Shown in pieces: positions 15,851 through 25,194 of a stretch of DNA of 57,831 bases. Under the pieces are notes generated by a model. That model saw nothing but the letters and a program-made list of their open reading frames with translations, had not been told where the DNA came from and ran no database searches. The translations under genes and the position numbers were made by a program. Each line of letters begins with the position of its first letter. The stretch's first letter is position 1. The stretch covers positions 1-57,831 of the forward strand of contig JAEETD010000011.1 in NCBI GenBank assembly GCA_016290175.1, in the 5' to 3' direction. Source of the stretch: Prevotella sp. GTDB lineage: Bacteria; Bacteroidota; Bacteroidia; Bacteroidales; Bacteroidaceae.

Positions 15851-17602
15851 ATGGATACGAGGATATTCCTTTTGGCACTGACCATGCTGTTCACAATAGG
15901 TCAAGCAAAGGCTGCTGACGACTACAAGCAGTCCCCAGAGTATTTGGCTCTGAGGGACTCCATGCATCACGCCTTCAACGATGGCGATAGTGCACGTTTC
16001 TTCCCTGCTGTCGCCAGACTGCAGGACTATCTGCTGAAACAGGGTGATCTGCATGCTTATTATACCCAACGATGCAATGAGATTGTCTTCCAATTGAACC
16101 GTCAAAGGATCTTCGAAGCCTATATGCTAGGACGTCAACTTTCCATCGAACTGCGAGAGAAAGGCCTCGATAAGGAAATGTACATGGCCTACAACATGTT
16201 GGGGCATATCAACCGTTACTGCGGCAACAAGGACGCAGCCAAGCGCAACTTCAACACCGTGATCAGCATGATGGAGAAAGCAGGCTATTACGAGAGTATG
16301 CCACCTATCTACATGAATCTGGTCAACGTGGAGTTGGACGATGATCCTGAGGAAGCCAGAAGGCTGCTCGACAAAGCCAAGGAAATCGCAGAGAAATATT
16401 CCCCGGAAAGGGTGTTCGACATCGAGACACGCAGGACACTCATCTATTACAACAGTGGCGACATTCCCAAATTCCTGGAAGGCTATAAAGCATATCAGGA
16501 GGGCGTGGCTGAAGGCAAGAGTTCCGTTCATGGCCGCAGCATCGAAGTATACTATCTGGCCACTATGGGAAAGATCGACGAGGCGGTGGCCTTAGCCAGG
16601 AATGAACTAGGCGATGAGGGTCGTGAAGCCATCACGAAAATCTACGAACAGTCAGGCCGCTGGAAAGAAGCCTACAATTCGTTGCGCCAGTTTATGAGCT
16701 CCAGCGATTCCGTGAACAATGTGGTGCTAGCCAACAGTATGAAGGGTATCCGTGAAGAGCTGCGTATCTATGATATGGAAAGGGACTCAGCCCGTCAACT
16801 TACCATCGGTCTGATGATTGCCGCCGTCCTGTTGGCGTTTCTGGTGGCAGCATTAGTCTATATCCACTTCTCCCGTCGTCGTCACATGAGCCAACTGAAG
16901 AAAGCCTACGACCACGCCCTGGAGTCTGACAAGATGAAGTCGGCCTTCATCCGGAATGTCACCCATGAGGTACGTACGCCACTCAACATCATCAGCGGTT
17001 TTGCACAAGTCATCGCCGATCCCGAACTCGTGGCCGGCCCCGAGGAGCGGCTTCATATTGCACAGATGATGCAGAAGAACACCCAACTCATCACGTCGCT
17101 CGTGGATGAGATGCTGGAACTCTCGCTCAACGAGAACACCCCGGGGAAAGTAGCAAAAGATGACTCCGTGGAAGTGAATGACCTGATACGCGACTTCCTG
17201 CAAGAGAATGAATACAAGGTCAACAAGAAGACTATCAAGCTACAATTTGAGAGCAGTCTCGAAGAAGATTTCCGTCTTCAGACCAACGAGGAGATGCTCA
17301 AGCGCGTTGTCACCCTATTATTCGACAATGCTGTCAAATACACCCAGGAAGGCAGCATCACCGTGATGGCCAGTGCCGATGACGAGCAGGTGACGCTGGC
17401 AATGGAGGATACGGGTACAGGCATTCCCGCTAAAGAAGCAGAGACCATCTTCGACCGTTTCGTCAAACTCGACACTTTCAAAGAGGGCCTTGGCCTCGGG
17501 CTGCCGCTTTGCAGAATGATTGTCAACCGTTTAGGCGGTTCCGTCAATCTCGACACAAGCTATAAGCAAGGTGCCCGTTTCGTAGTCAAATTAAACAGAT
17601 AA
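15851..17602 (+). CDS. Sensor histidine kinase with periplasmic TPR region
   Basis: Start at the ATG at 15851 (MDTRIFLLAL), downstream of the promoter. The 583-residue protein has a signal peptide, a helical TPR-like periplasmic part (about 25-310), one membrane helix (about 318-338, before HFSRRRHMSQ), a HisKA domain with His372 in NVTHEVRTPL and an ATPase domain with LLFDNAVKYT, MEDTGTGIP and GLGLGLPLC. It should autophosphorylate and pass phosphate to a response regulator, but none is encoded nearby, so it is an orphan kinase. The metallo-hydrolase gene starts six bases after its stop. Confidence 0.9.
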   Translation: MDTRIFLLALTMLFTIGQAKAADDYKQSPEYLALRDSMHHAFNDGDSARFFPAVARLQDYLLKQGDLHAYYTQRCNEIVFQLNRQRIFEAYMLGRQLSIELREKGLDKEMYMAYNMLGHINRYCGNKDAAKRNFNTVISMMEKAGYYESMPPIYMNLVNVELDDDPEEARRLLDKAKEIAEKYSPERVFDIETRRTLIYYNSGDIPKFLEGYKAYQEGVAEGKSSVHGRSIEVYYLATMGKIDEAVALARNELGDEGREAITKIYEQSGRWKEAYNSLRQFMSSSDSVNNVVLANSMKGIREELRIYDMERDSARQLTIGLMIAAVLLAFLVAALVYIHFSRRRHMSQLKKAYDHALESDKMKSAFIRNVTHEVRTPLNIISGFAQVIADPELVAGPEERLHIAQMMQKNTQLITSLVDEMLELSLNENTPGKVAKDDSVEVNDLIRDFLQENEYKVNKKTIKLQFESSLEEDFRLQTNEEMLKRVVTLLFDNAVKYTQEGSITVMASADDEQVTLAMEDTGTGIPAKEAETIFDRFVKLDTFKEGLGLGLPLCRMIVNRLGGSVNLDTSYKQGARFVVKLNR

Positions 17603-17608
17603 CCAGAT

Positions 17609-18343
17609 ATGAAGAAACAATTGTTCTTAATTTGCGCAGCAGTCATGTCATTTGCCTGCTGCCAGGCCGCCCAGAAGGTGGACGAGTTTACCACCAAAAG
17701 CGGTAAGAAAGTGACGATCACGTGCATCAAGCACGCCAGTATGGAAATCAATTACAACGGTACGGTGATACAGGTAGATCCCGTTGGCTTCGGTGTACAG
17801 CCCACGACAGACTACAATCAGTTCCCCAAGGCCAACATCATCCTGATCACCCACGAGCACAAGGATCACTTCGACCGTGAGGCCATCACCTGTGTGAGGA
17901 CCCCTGCCACCAGCATCTATTCAAACAATGCCGTCTATAACATGTTCCGCAACAGCATTCCCCTGAAAAACGGCGATAGCATCGTCTATGCGCCCGACAT
18001 CAAGATCGAGGCTGTCCCTGCCTACAACTACACGGAAGGCCGCACACAGTTCCATCCCAAAGGACGTGACAACGGCTATATCCTCACCCTCGACGGACTG
18101 CGCATCTACATTGCTGGTGACACTGAGGACATCCCGGAGATGGAGGCCATCAAGGATATCGACATCGCCTACCTGCCTTGTAACCAGCCTTACACGATGA
18201 CGGTCGATCAGCTGGTGAAGGCAGCAAAGACCATCAAGCCCAAAGTGCTCTTCCCCTACCACTATAGCCAGACGCCTGTCGCACAGATCTCGATGAAGCT
18301 AGCAGGCAGCGGCATAGAAGTCCGCATCCGCGACTATCAGTGA
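17609..18343 (+). CDS. Exported metallo-beta-lactamase-fold hydrolase
   Basis: The 244-residue protein has a signal peptide (cleavage about residue 20) and the MBL fold: THEHKDHFD carries the zinc ligands, followed by a later His/Asp pair in YIAGDTEDIPEM and the closing PYHYS. It is of the UlaG-like/L-ascorbate-lactonase-related type often called MBL-fold metallo-hydrolase. The substrate is unknown. Position six bases after the kinase gene suggests co-transcription. Confidence 0.85.
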   Translation: MKKQLFLICAAVMSFACCQAAQKVDEFTTKSGKKVTITCIKHASMEINYNGTVIQVDPVGFGVQPTTDYNQFPKANIILITHEHKDHFDREAITCVRTPATSIYSNNAVYNMFRNSIPLKNGDSIVYAPDIKIEAVPAYNYTEGRTQFHPKGRDNGYILTLDGLRIYIAGDTEDIPEMEAIKDIDIAYLPCNQPYTMTVDQLVKAAKTIKPKVLFPYHYSQTPVAQISMKLAGSGIEVRIRDYQ

Positions 18344-18350
18344 TTTTTCC

Positions 18351-18417
18351 GACCACGAATTTCACTAATTTCACTAATTTTCCATACGGACGATAAAAAT
18401 TCGTGTAATTCGTGGTC
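18351..18417. repeat. Inverted repeat between convergent genes
   Basis: GACCACGAAT (18351-18360) and ATTCGTGGTC (18408-18417) are perfect inverted copies. Inside is a short direct repeat of TTTCACTAA. It lies between the convergent MBL and GH31 genes and may act as a terminator, although it lacks a clear T run; similar words are common dispersed repeats in this phylum. Confidence 0.5.
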
Positions 18418-18434
18418 ATAATAGAACGTATTGT

Positions 18435-20729
18435 TTATTTCTCAATCTTATGTAATGAAGTATCGCCGGGCTTGAAGAGCAAGCCCGTGCATTTCTGTGC
18501 ATCGGCCTTGTAAGCCTTCAATTCTATCTTGTTCCAATCAATCTGGTCCGTGCGCTGAGCCAGAGGCGCATGAGGAATCAGACTGCCGTCCTTGACCAGA
18601 ATGACAGCAGGGATCCTGCCTGCCTCGATGGTCTGATAGCCACCTTCATACACCTTACCCGTCTGATAGTCAATCCACTTGCCCTTCGGCAGATAGACAT
18701 CACGGCTGTTGCCACTCTCCAGGAGCGGAGCCACGAGCATCTGCGAGCCGAACATATACTCATCCTCCACGAGCCAGGCGCCCTTGTCCTGCGGGAACTC
18801 CACGAGCAAAGCGCGAACCATCGGCAGACCGCGCTCGGAGCAGTCCTTTGCCTGCGCATAGACATAGGGCATCAGCTTGTACTTCATCTCAGCACACTCA
18901 CGGAAAGCCTGCGTAAACGACTCGGAGATCAGCCAAGGTTCCGTAGGAGGTGCACCGTGGGCACGGGTATGACTGCTCAGGAAACCGAAAGGCAGCCAAC
19001 GGCGGTAGATATCTTCTGGAGAGGCCGTCACGAAACCACCCATATCATGACTCCAGAACGAAAAGCCGCTCAGGCCGAAGCTCAAGCCACCACGCAGGTC
19101 GCCCAACATACCTATATTATTAGTAGCCGCATCGCCACCCCAATGGAGGGCATAACGCTGACTTCCTGCCCATGCCGAACGCGCCCAGATGATACCCTCG
19201 CCAGGATGGTTGCGCTCAACGACCTCCCAAAGGGCCTTGTTATAGCGCAGCGGATAGAGGTTGTGCTCATAGAGTCCACCCTTGCCGCTATGATAGAAAC
19301 CGTTGTAAGGCGCTGCCTCACCGAAATCGCACTTGATGGTAGAGACGCCCTGTTTCATCAGACCCTCGATTTTTGATTGATACCAATCAACGGTCTCGGG
19401 ATTCGAGAAATCGAGGATAGCGTCTTCCACAGGCATACCACCCGTCGCATTCACCACATGCAGGCCCTTCTCGATGATCTCCGGGAAGAAGCGGTTCTTG
19501 GGCGTGAAGTAAGGCAACTGCCACAGACAGGTGTGGAAGCCATCCTTCGAGAGCTGCTTCAGCATCCCGACAGGATCTTCAAAACGGTCCTTTGCAAACT
19601 GATAGTCACACTGCCAGTCTACGCCGAACCAGCCCGTATCAAAGTGGATTACGTCTGAAGGAATCTTATGCGCCCGCAGCTGACGGGCTATCTCAAGACC
19701 TTCCTCCTGCGAGAAATAGGTGATACGGCTCATCCAGGTGCCGAAGCTCCACAGGGGCAGCATCGGTGATTTGCCCGTAATGTCCGTATACTCATTCAGG
19801 ATATCCTTCGGTTCTCCGAAGAACACAAAGAAATCCATCAGCTCATCAGCCATAAACAAGCGCTGGGCACCAATATACGAGGCACCGAAGTCGCAGGTCA
19901 CCGGAGCCGAGGTGTGCATGAAGATACCATAGCCACGATTCGAGAAGAAGAAAGGCACGGGCTTGTATTGCCCGTCGGTCTCAGGTCCCTGAGGGTCGGT
20001 CACAGAGAGATGCACCTTCTGCCCAACCTTATTCAGCGAGGTAAACGACTCACCACAGCCATAGATCCGCTCACCGGGCGACAGCAGGAACACAGGATTA
20101 ATGCTGCGGGAATTATCCGAACCTCTCTTGATAAACGAAAACGGCTGCAACTTCACCTGCGTCGAGTCATTATCTATCAGATGCCTCGTCTGCGTCAACA
20201 CCTTCCCCTTGGCATCCTTAATCACAATGCGGAAGGGATACTTCTGAATCTCGATGCAGCCAAATGCCGTTTTCTCAGCGACAAAACTTTTTTTCGTTTT
20301 GAAGCCCTCACAAAACATCACATCGTCAGCATCAGAATTCCTGGATTCCACCGGCGTGGTCAGCATCCTGATCCTCGCTGTCCTGGGACTCACCCACTCT
20401 ATCTTGATCTTCAGCGCCGGATCATTCTCATACGCTGCATCCGGGAAATCCAGCATCTGCATCCTCACAGGCCAGTAGCCGTTAAGATTGAACGCCTGTC
20501 GCGGACTCATCCGATAGCGTTTCCACTGCACCAGTCCCTCACCCTTTGCAGCATCGAAACTCACGAGGCTATCCGCAAAGAAATACGTATTCGACAGGTC
20601 ATAGAAGTCCGTCGACACATCCTTCTGCATACATTGCAGATACTGTACACCCGCATTCGTCTGGATCTGCGCATCAGCCGTCATCACGCTCCAGAGCGCA
20701 CAGACAGCACATAACACTTTCTTTTTCAT
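18435..20729 (-). CDS. Secreted GH31 alpha-glycosidase (alpha-xylosidase-like)
   Basis: The 764-residue protein has a signal peptide (cleavage after ADA, about residue 20), an N-terminal beta-sandwich, a GH31 barrel and C-terminal beta domains. The nucleophile is Asp468 in IKCDFGEAAP and the acid/base is Asp533 in HWGGDAATN. The IKCDFGE motif is closer to YicI-type alpha-xylosidases than to alpha-glucosidases. It would release alpha-linked xylose or another sugar from oligosaccharides in the periplasm. It is separate from the GH2/GH31 operon at 28759 but may serve the same glycan. A minus-strand -7 box (TATCTTTGC) is at 20755-20763. Confidence 0.9.
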   Translation of the reverse strand: MKKKVLCAVCALWSVMTADAQIQTNAGVQYLQCMQKDVSTDFYDLSNTYFFADSLVSFDAAKGEGLVQWKRYRMSPRQAFNLNGYWPVRMQMLDFPDAAYENDPALKIKIEWVSPRTARIRMLTTPVESRNSDADDVMFCEGFKTKKSFVAEKTAFGCIEIQKYPFRIVIKDAKGKVLTQTRHLIDNDSTQVKLQPFSFIKRGSDNSRSINPVFLLSPGERIYGCGESFTSLNKVGQKVHLSVTDPQGPETDGQYKPVPFFFSNRGYGIFMHTSAPVTCDFGASYIGAQRLFMADELMDFFVFFGEPKDILNEYTDITGKSPMLPLWSFGTWMSRITYFSQEEGLEIARQLRAHKIPSDVIHFDTGWFGVDWQCDYQFAKDRFEDPVGMLKQLSKDGFHTCLWQLPYFTPKNRFFPEIIEKGLHVVNATGGMPVEDAILDFSNPETVDWYQSKIEGLMKQGVSTIKCDFGEAAPYNGFYHSGKGGLYEHNLYPLRYNKALWEVVERNHPGEGIIWARSAWAGSQRYALHWGGDAATNNIGMLGDLRGGLSFGLSGFSFWSHDMGGFVTASPEDIYRRWLPFGFLSSHTRAHGAPPTEPWLISESFTQAFRECAEMKYKLMPYVYAQAKDCSERGLPMVRALLVEFPQDKGAWLVEDEYMFGSQMLVAPLLESGNSRDVYLPKGKWIDYQTGKVYEGGYQTIEAGRIPAVILVKDGSLIPHAPLAQRTDQIDWNKIELKAYKADAQKCTGLLFKPGDTSLHKIEK

Positions 20730-20812
20730 CTTCCTAGTTTTTAAGTTTTCTGGTGCAAAGATACAAACAATTCACTAATTTTGGGTCAAAATTAACAAAA
20801 ATTGCGCCAAAG

Positions 20813-20845
20813 TTTGGATGTTTGCGATATTTTGCTTATCTTTGC
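20813..20845 (+). promoter_or_regulatory. Promoter of the PAP2-eptA pair
   Basis: TTTG (20813-20816), 20 bases, TATCTTTGC (20837-20845): a full consensus match, 43 bases before the PAP2 ATG. Confidence 0.65.
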
Positions 20846-20887
20846 ATCATGACAATGTAACTCAACTATCATTTCCATACTGAAACA

Positions 20888-21580
20888 ATGATTAGTAAGC
20901 AAGAATTATTTAAAACGATCTATCTCTATGTCATCCCCTACGCTGTATTGCTCATGGCGATACTCGGATTGATGTATCTGTATCCGAAGCCGGAGCTTCA
21001 CCTGCTGCTCAACTCCCATCACTCCAGCCTTCAGGATACTTTCTTCAAGTATTACACCCTGTTGGCAGAATGGCCCTTGTATGCGCTGGCCCTGCTCCCT
21101 TTGCTATGGAAGAAAATCAAGATAACCATTTTCTTTGCCATATGTGAACTGACGGGCGGTGCCCTGCTACAGATATTAAAACACCTCTTCAGCTTCGACC
21201 GTCCTGCCAGTGTGTTCGAGCATTACAACAATCTGGCTCTGCCCCTGGTACAGGGTGTGAACTTGCATCATGGCAATTCCTTCCCATCAGGACACGCCTC
21301 CACGTTCTTCATGTTCTGCACCTGCCTTGTTATCATCCAGGCATGTTACTATAGCCAGAAAGACAGACCCCGCAACCTCAGGACCCAGATCCTGTTTAAG
21401 GCATCGTTGTTGCTGCTGCTGGTGTTTGCTGCAATGGGCGCCTACTCACGCGTCTATCTTTCCCAGCACTTCCTGTCGGATGTGTGTGTGGGCAGCATCA
21501 TCGGTTTTACCACACCTTTCCTGATGTTCTACCTGTGCAGGAACAAGATTCTGAAACTTAAAAACGAAGATATAAAATGA
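20888..21580 (+). CDS. PAP2-family phosphatase, possibly lipid A phosphatase
   Basis: The 230-residue inner-membrane protein has about six helices and the three PAP2 signatures: KHLFSFDRPAS (KxxxxxxRP), FPSGHAS (PSGH) and SRVYLSQHFLSD (SRxxxxxHxxxD). PAP2 enzymes remove phosphate from lipid phosphates. The ATGA overlap with an EptA-type transferase points to lipid A as the substrate, as for LpxE/LpxF, where dephosphorylation lowers negative charge. Undecaprenyl diphosphate remains an alternative. Confidence 0.85.
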   Translation: MISKQELFKTIYLYVIPYAVLLMAILGLMYLYPKPELHLLLNSHHSSLQDTFFKYYTLLAEWPLYALALLPLLWKKIKITIFFAICELTGGALLQILKHLFSFDRPASVFEHYNNLALPLVQGVNLHHGNSFPSGHASTFFMFCTCLVIIQACYYSQKDRPRNLRTQILFKASLLLLLVFAAMGAYSRVYLSQHFLSDVCVGSIIGFTTPFLMFYLCRNKILKLKNEDIK

Positions 21581-23097
21581 TGGCATTATTCCGCAAGGCG
21601 AAATCCCTATTCACTTCTCATTATTCATTATTCACTTTTTCCAGCATCGTCAGCATAGGCACACTGCTGCTTTACAATCTGCCGTTCTTCCGGTTCGTCA
21701 TCGACAACAGCGAAGACGGTCCGTTGGGGCTTACATGGCTCATCATATCGCTGGTGATCATCATGTTGGCAGTGAACTTCATGATGACCTGCCTGGCCAT
21801 GTTCTGCCTGAGAATCGTGGGACGGATCCTGCTGGCCATCCTATCGGTGATCAATGCCACAGCCGTATGGTTCATTCTGACCTACAATGTCATCATCGAC
21901 GCCACCACTATCGAAAACGTGTTCAACACCAGATACTCCGAGGCTTCTGGATTCTTCAGTTGGGAGATGTGGCTCTTCATCCTTGTCTTTGGTGTCCTTC
22001 CCGCCTTGTTCTGTCTGTTCAAGCCAGTAGTCATCGGCAAGGCCAGGAAGCTGGGCATCTATTGCGGCTGCTCGCTGGCTGTCATCCTCATTGTCGGACT
22101 GTTGAACATCAACCAGACGCTGTTCATCAGTCAGCACGACACCGAACTGGGAGGATTGCTGCAGCCCTGGTCCTACATTGCCAACACCTATCGCATCATC
22201 AGTTTCAGTCAGGACAAACAGGCCGAGGAGATCAAGCTGCCCGATGGCAGGATCACAGACAACGAGAAGGCAGTGGTGGTGCTTGTCATCGGCGAGTCGG
22301 CAAGAAAAGCCAACTTCCAGCTCTACGGCTATCAGCGTGCTACCAATCCCCTGCTGTCGAAGCAGAAGGAACTGAAGGTGTATCAGGCCAACTCCTGTGC
22401 GACCTACACCACAGCCGGCACCAAGGCCATCCTTGAACCCAAGGACTGCGACGAGCTCTACGAGCTGCTGCCCAACTATGCCTTCCGTACAGGTGTCGAC
22501 GTATCGTGGCGCACCTCCAACTGGGGCGAGCCCCCCATCCATATCGGTGAATACCTCACCGACCCCGAACTGGCCAACCTCTATGGTGTGAGCAATACCT
22601 ACGATGACATCCTCTTCCATGGCCTTCGCGAGCGCATTGAGTCGAGTCCTAAGGACAAGGTGCTGATCATCCTTCACACCAGCACCAGCCACGGGCCGAA
22701 ATACACCGATAAATACCCAAAGGAGTTTGAGGTGTTCAAGCCCGACAACATCGTCGATGCCTACGACAACACCATCCGCTATACCGACTACCTCATCGAC
22801 GGCCTTATCAACACCCTTCGCGGGATGACCGACTGGAAGAGTGCCATGATTTTCATTTCCGATCATGGTGAGTCGCTCGGCGAGAACAAGATGTTCATGC
22901 ATGGCCTGCCCATGAGGCTGGCACCCAAGGAGCAGTACGAGATACCGTTCCTGGTATGGACCTCGGAGAATTTCAGGACCTATAAAAGCAACCTGCCCCC
23001 AGTGCTGGAGCAGCATTACATATTCCACTCCGTCCTCAACCTGCTGTCTATCCAATCGCCTGCCTACAACGCAGACTACGACATTTTCCAACAATAA
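21577..23097 (+). CDS. EptA-type lipid A phosphoethanolamine transferase
   Basis: The 506-residue protein has about five N-terminal membrane helices (to about residue 205) and a sulfatase-fold periplasmic domain. Family motifs: VIGESARKANFQLYGY, CATYTTAGTKA with the nucleophile threonine region, HTSTSHGP and SDHGESLGE with metal ligands. It would move phosphoethanolamine from phosphatidylethanolamine to lipid A, which usually raises resistance to cationic peptides. It overlaps the PAP2 gene by ATGA. Residues about 12-21 (SLFTSHYSLF) are encoded by a four-unit 7-base array just before the first membrane helix. Confidence 0.9.
   Translation: MMALFRKAKSLFTSHYSLFTFSSIVSIGTLLLYNLPFFRFVIDNSEDGPLGLTWLIISLVIIMLAVNFMMTCLAMFCLRIVGRILLAILSVINATAVWFILTYNVIIDATTIENVFNTRYSEASGFFSWEMWLFILVFGVLPALFCLFKPVVIGKARKLGIYCGCSLAVILIVGLLNINQTLFISQHDTELGGLLQPWSYIANTYRIISFSQDKQAEEIKLPDGRITDNEKAVVVLVIGESARKANFQLYGYQRATNPLLSKQKELKVYQANSCATYTTAGTKAILEPKDCDELYELLPNYAFRTGVDVSWRTSNWGEPPIHIGEYLTDPELANLYGVSNTYDDILFHGLRERIESSPKDKVLIILHTSTSHGPKYTDKYPKEFEVFKPDNIVDAYDNTIRYTDYLIDGLINTLRGMTDWKSAMIFISDHGESLGENKMFMHGLPMRLAPKEQYEIPFLVWTSENFRTYKSNLPPVLEQHYIFHSVLNLLSIQSPAYNADYDIFQQ
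21611..21638 (+). repeat. 7-base array inside the eptA-like gene
   Basis: Units TCACTTC, TCATTAT, TCATTAT, TCACTTT encode residues about 12-21. Unit sequence is related to the promoter cassettes. Loss or gain of a unit would shift the frame near the start of the protein. Confidence 0.8.
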
Positions 23098-23205
23098 TGT
23101 CACACTATTAAAGGCAATGTGCAAAAAAACTGCAAATTGTTTCATTTGTTCAGAGAAAAGTAGTACCTTTGCACCCCGTTTGAAGTAAAGTATAAAATAT
23201 AAAGC

Positions 23206-25194
23206 ATGAAATCAAAATTTTGTTTATCAATTTTAGTTTTAAGTCTTAGTTTTCAATCCATCAAAGCCCAAACCATAGAACCTAACCTCAAATGGGGCAA
23301 GCCAACGGAAGAAGAACTTAAAATGACAGTATATGACATCGAAAAAGATGCCGATGCCTTGATATTATACCATCAGACCTCTGTGAATTATAACTTCGTC
23401 AACGGTGATTTCAAAGTGTTTTACCGCATCAAAAGTCGTCTGAAGGTTCTCAAGCCAGAAGGGAAGCGGGTGGCGGATGAAAGTATCATGTATTATGAGA
23501 ATGAAACGAACCGTGTCCGCAAAGAAGCCGTCCTGGGTCTTAAGGCAACGGCCTATAACCTCGAAAGTGGTAAGGTGGTCAAGACCAAGATGGAGAACTC
23601 GATGGTTAATACAGAACGCCTTGACAAGAACAAAATGCTGCTGAAGTTCAGCGTCCCCCAAGTCAAGGTAGGAACCGTCATCGAATATGAATACCGCATT
23701 GAGAGCGATTACTATGGCGACATCCGAGACTGGTATGCCCAACACGACATCCCCGTACTCTATACACAATATGAACTCTCCATACCCGAATGGTTTAAGT
23801 TCAACATTGAAGAGACGGGTGTCAATACGTTGGAAAGGCAACGGAATTCTGGCTCTATGACTCTGGCCTTCAATAATGGCGAGAACATGTTCCTGTCTAC
23901 AGACGAAAGGACCTTCACAGGACACAACCTGCCAGCAATCAAGGATGACAACTGGATATGGCATGCAGAGGATTATGGCAATAAGGTAACAGCAGAATTG
24001 TCGGGCATCTACATCCCCGGTGAAGTCCACAAGAGCTATTCATCGACCTGGATGGACGTAGACAAGCAGTTGATGGGAGACGAGGACTTTGGCGACAGGA
24101 TCAAGAGCAGCAGTCCGCTGAAGAACGAGATTCTTGCCGCTGGCATCCCTGACATCGCAGACAAGACGGAACGGGCTGCAGCCGTGTGGCAGCTTCTGAA
24201 GAAGAAGGTACGCTGGAATAAAGAGTATGCCATCTGGGGTAAGTCTTCCTCGAAAGTCCTCAAAGAAGGAACCGGCTCGAATGCCGACATTAACTTCCTC
24301 TATATGAATATGCTCAAAGACGCAGGCATCGAAACGACACCCATTGTCCTGAGACTGCGCAATAGCGGCATCTTGCCATTGTCTCACTCAAGTCTGAAGT
24401 ACCTGAACAGTTTTGTGGTGGGCATTCATACGAACGACTCCACGATGCTGATGATGGATGGCTCTGTCGAGGACGGCTATTTCAATGTCTTGCCAGCTAG
24501 GCTGCTTGTGGAAAAGGCCCGGGCTCTGGTGAAAAACAATGATGGATATTGGGTGAATCTGCTCGAAGGTGCCAATAGCCGTATCGCCACAACGATTCAG
24601 GCTGAATTAGATGCAGAGGGGGTGCTGACAGGCTTTAAGACGAGCCAACTGATTGATGAATCGGCCGCCTCTCTACGTCAAAGCTGGCGCGAAGCGAAGG
24701 ACAGCACAGAACTGATCCACAAGAAAGAGGAGCATGACGGCATCAAAATAGAAGACTATCAGCTGGAAGGCCGCCACGATTTCTCGCCGATGGTAAAAGA
24801 GACAATTACCTTCACCAAGCAATGTGATGCAGCCGGCGATATGATCTATCTGAATCCTCTGGTGTTCACTCCGATACAGGAATCCATCTTCACTGACGAA
24901 GAGCGTAACCTGCCTGTTGAATTCCCATGTAAGGGAACAGAGGTTATCAATGTCATTATCAACATACCGGACGGCTATACCGTTGATGAATCCCCTAAGC
25001 CTATCATATTGAAAATGGAAGGCATCTCTGCAAAGGTGATGGGAACAGTGAAAAAAGGCCGCATCAACATGCTCTATCAGCTCAATATCTCCAAGACCTT
25101 TTTCCCGCAGTCAGAGTATAAGGATCTGAAATCCTTCTTCGACAGGCTGGTTGAAAGCACCAAAAATATCATTACGATTAAGAAGGCAGGATGA
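23206..25194 (+). CDS. DUF3857/transglutaminase-like protein without the usual catalytic residues
   Basis: The 662-residue exported protein (signal peptide to about residue 21) has a DUF3857 domain (about 55-240) and a transglutaminase-like domain. Where active members have GxCxD, this protein reads TGSNADINFLY, and the later His position reads YLNSFVVG instead of a NHV-like motif, so it is probably not an active enzyme. Similar substitutions are common in Bacteroidota paralogues. It overlaps the next gene, a relative that keeps the cysteine, by ATGA. A -7 box (TACCTTTGC) lies at 23164-23172. Confidence 0.82.
   Translation: MKSKFCLSILVLSLSFQSIKAQTIEPNLKWGKPTEEELKMTVYDIEKDADALILYHQTSVNYNFVNGDFKVFYRIKSRLKVLKPEGKRVADESIMYYENETNRVRKEAVLGLKATAYNLESGKVVKTKMENSMVNTERLDKNKMLLKFSVPQVKVGTVIEYEYRIESDYYGDIRDWYAQHDIPVLYTQYELSIPEWFKFNIEETGVNTLERQRNSGSMTLAFNNGENMFLSTDERTFTGHNLPAIKDDNWIWHAEDYGNKVTAELSGIYIPGEVHKSYSSTWMDVDKQLMGDEDFGDRIKSSSPLKNEILAAGIPDIADKTERAAAVWQLLKKKVRWNKEYAIWGKSSSKVLKEGTGSNADINFLYMNMLKDAGIETTPIVLRLRNSGILPLSHSSLKYLNSFVVGIHTNDSTMLMMDGSVEDGYFNVLPARLLVEKARALVKNNDGYWVNLLEGANSRIATTIQAELDAEGVLTGFKTSQLIDESAASLRQSWREAKDSTELIHKKEEHDGIKIEDYQLEGRHDFSPMVKETITFTKQCDAAGDMIYLNPLVFTPIQESIFTDEERNLPVEFPCKGTEVINVIINIPDGYTVDESPKPIILKMEGISAKVMGTVKKGRINMLYQLNISKTFFPQSEYKDLKSFFDRLVESTKNIITIKKAG

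Noticed and set aside
21841..23145. 434-residue minus-strand frame opposite the eptA-like gene
   Set aside because: The sense strand has all transferase motifs; this frame shows only low-information composition.
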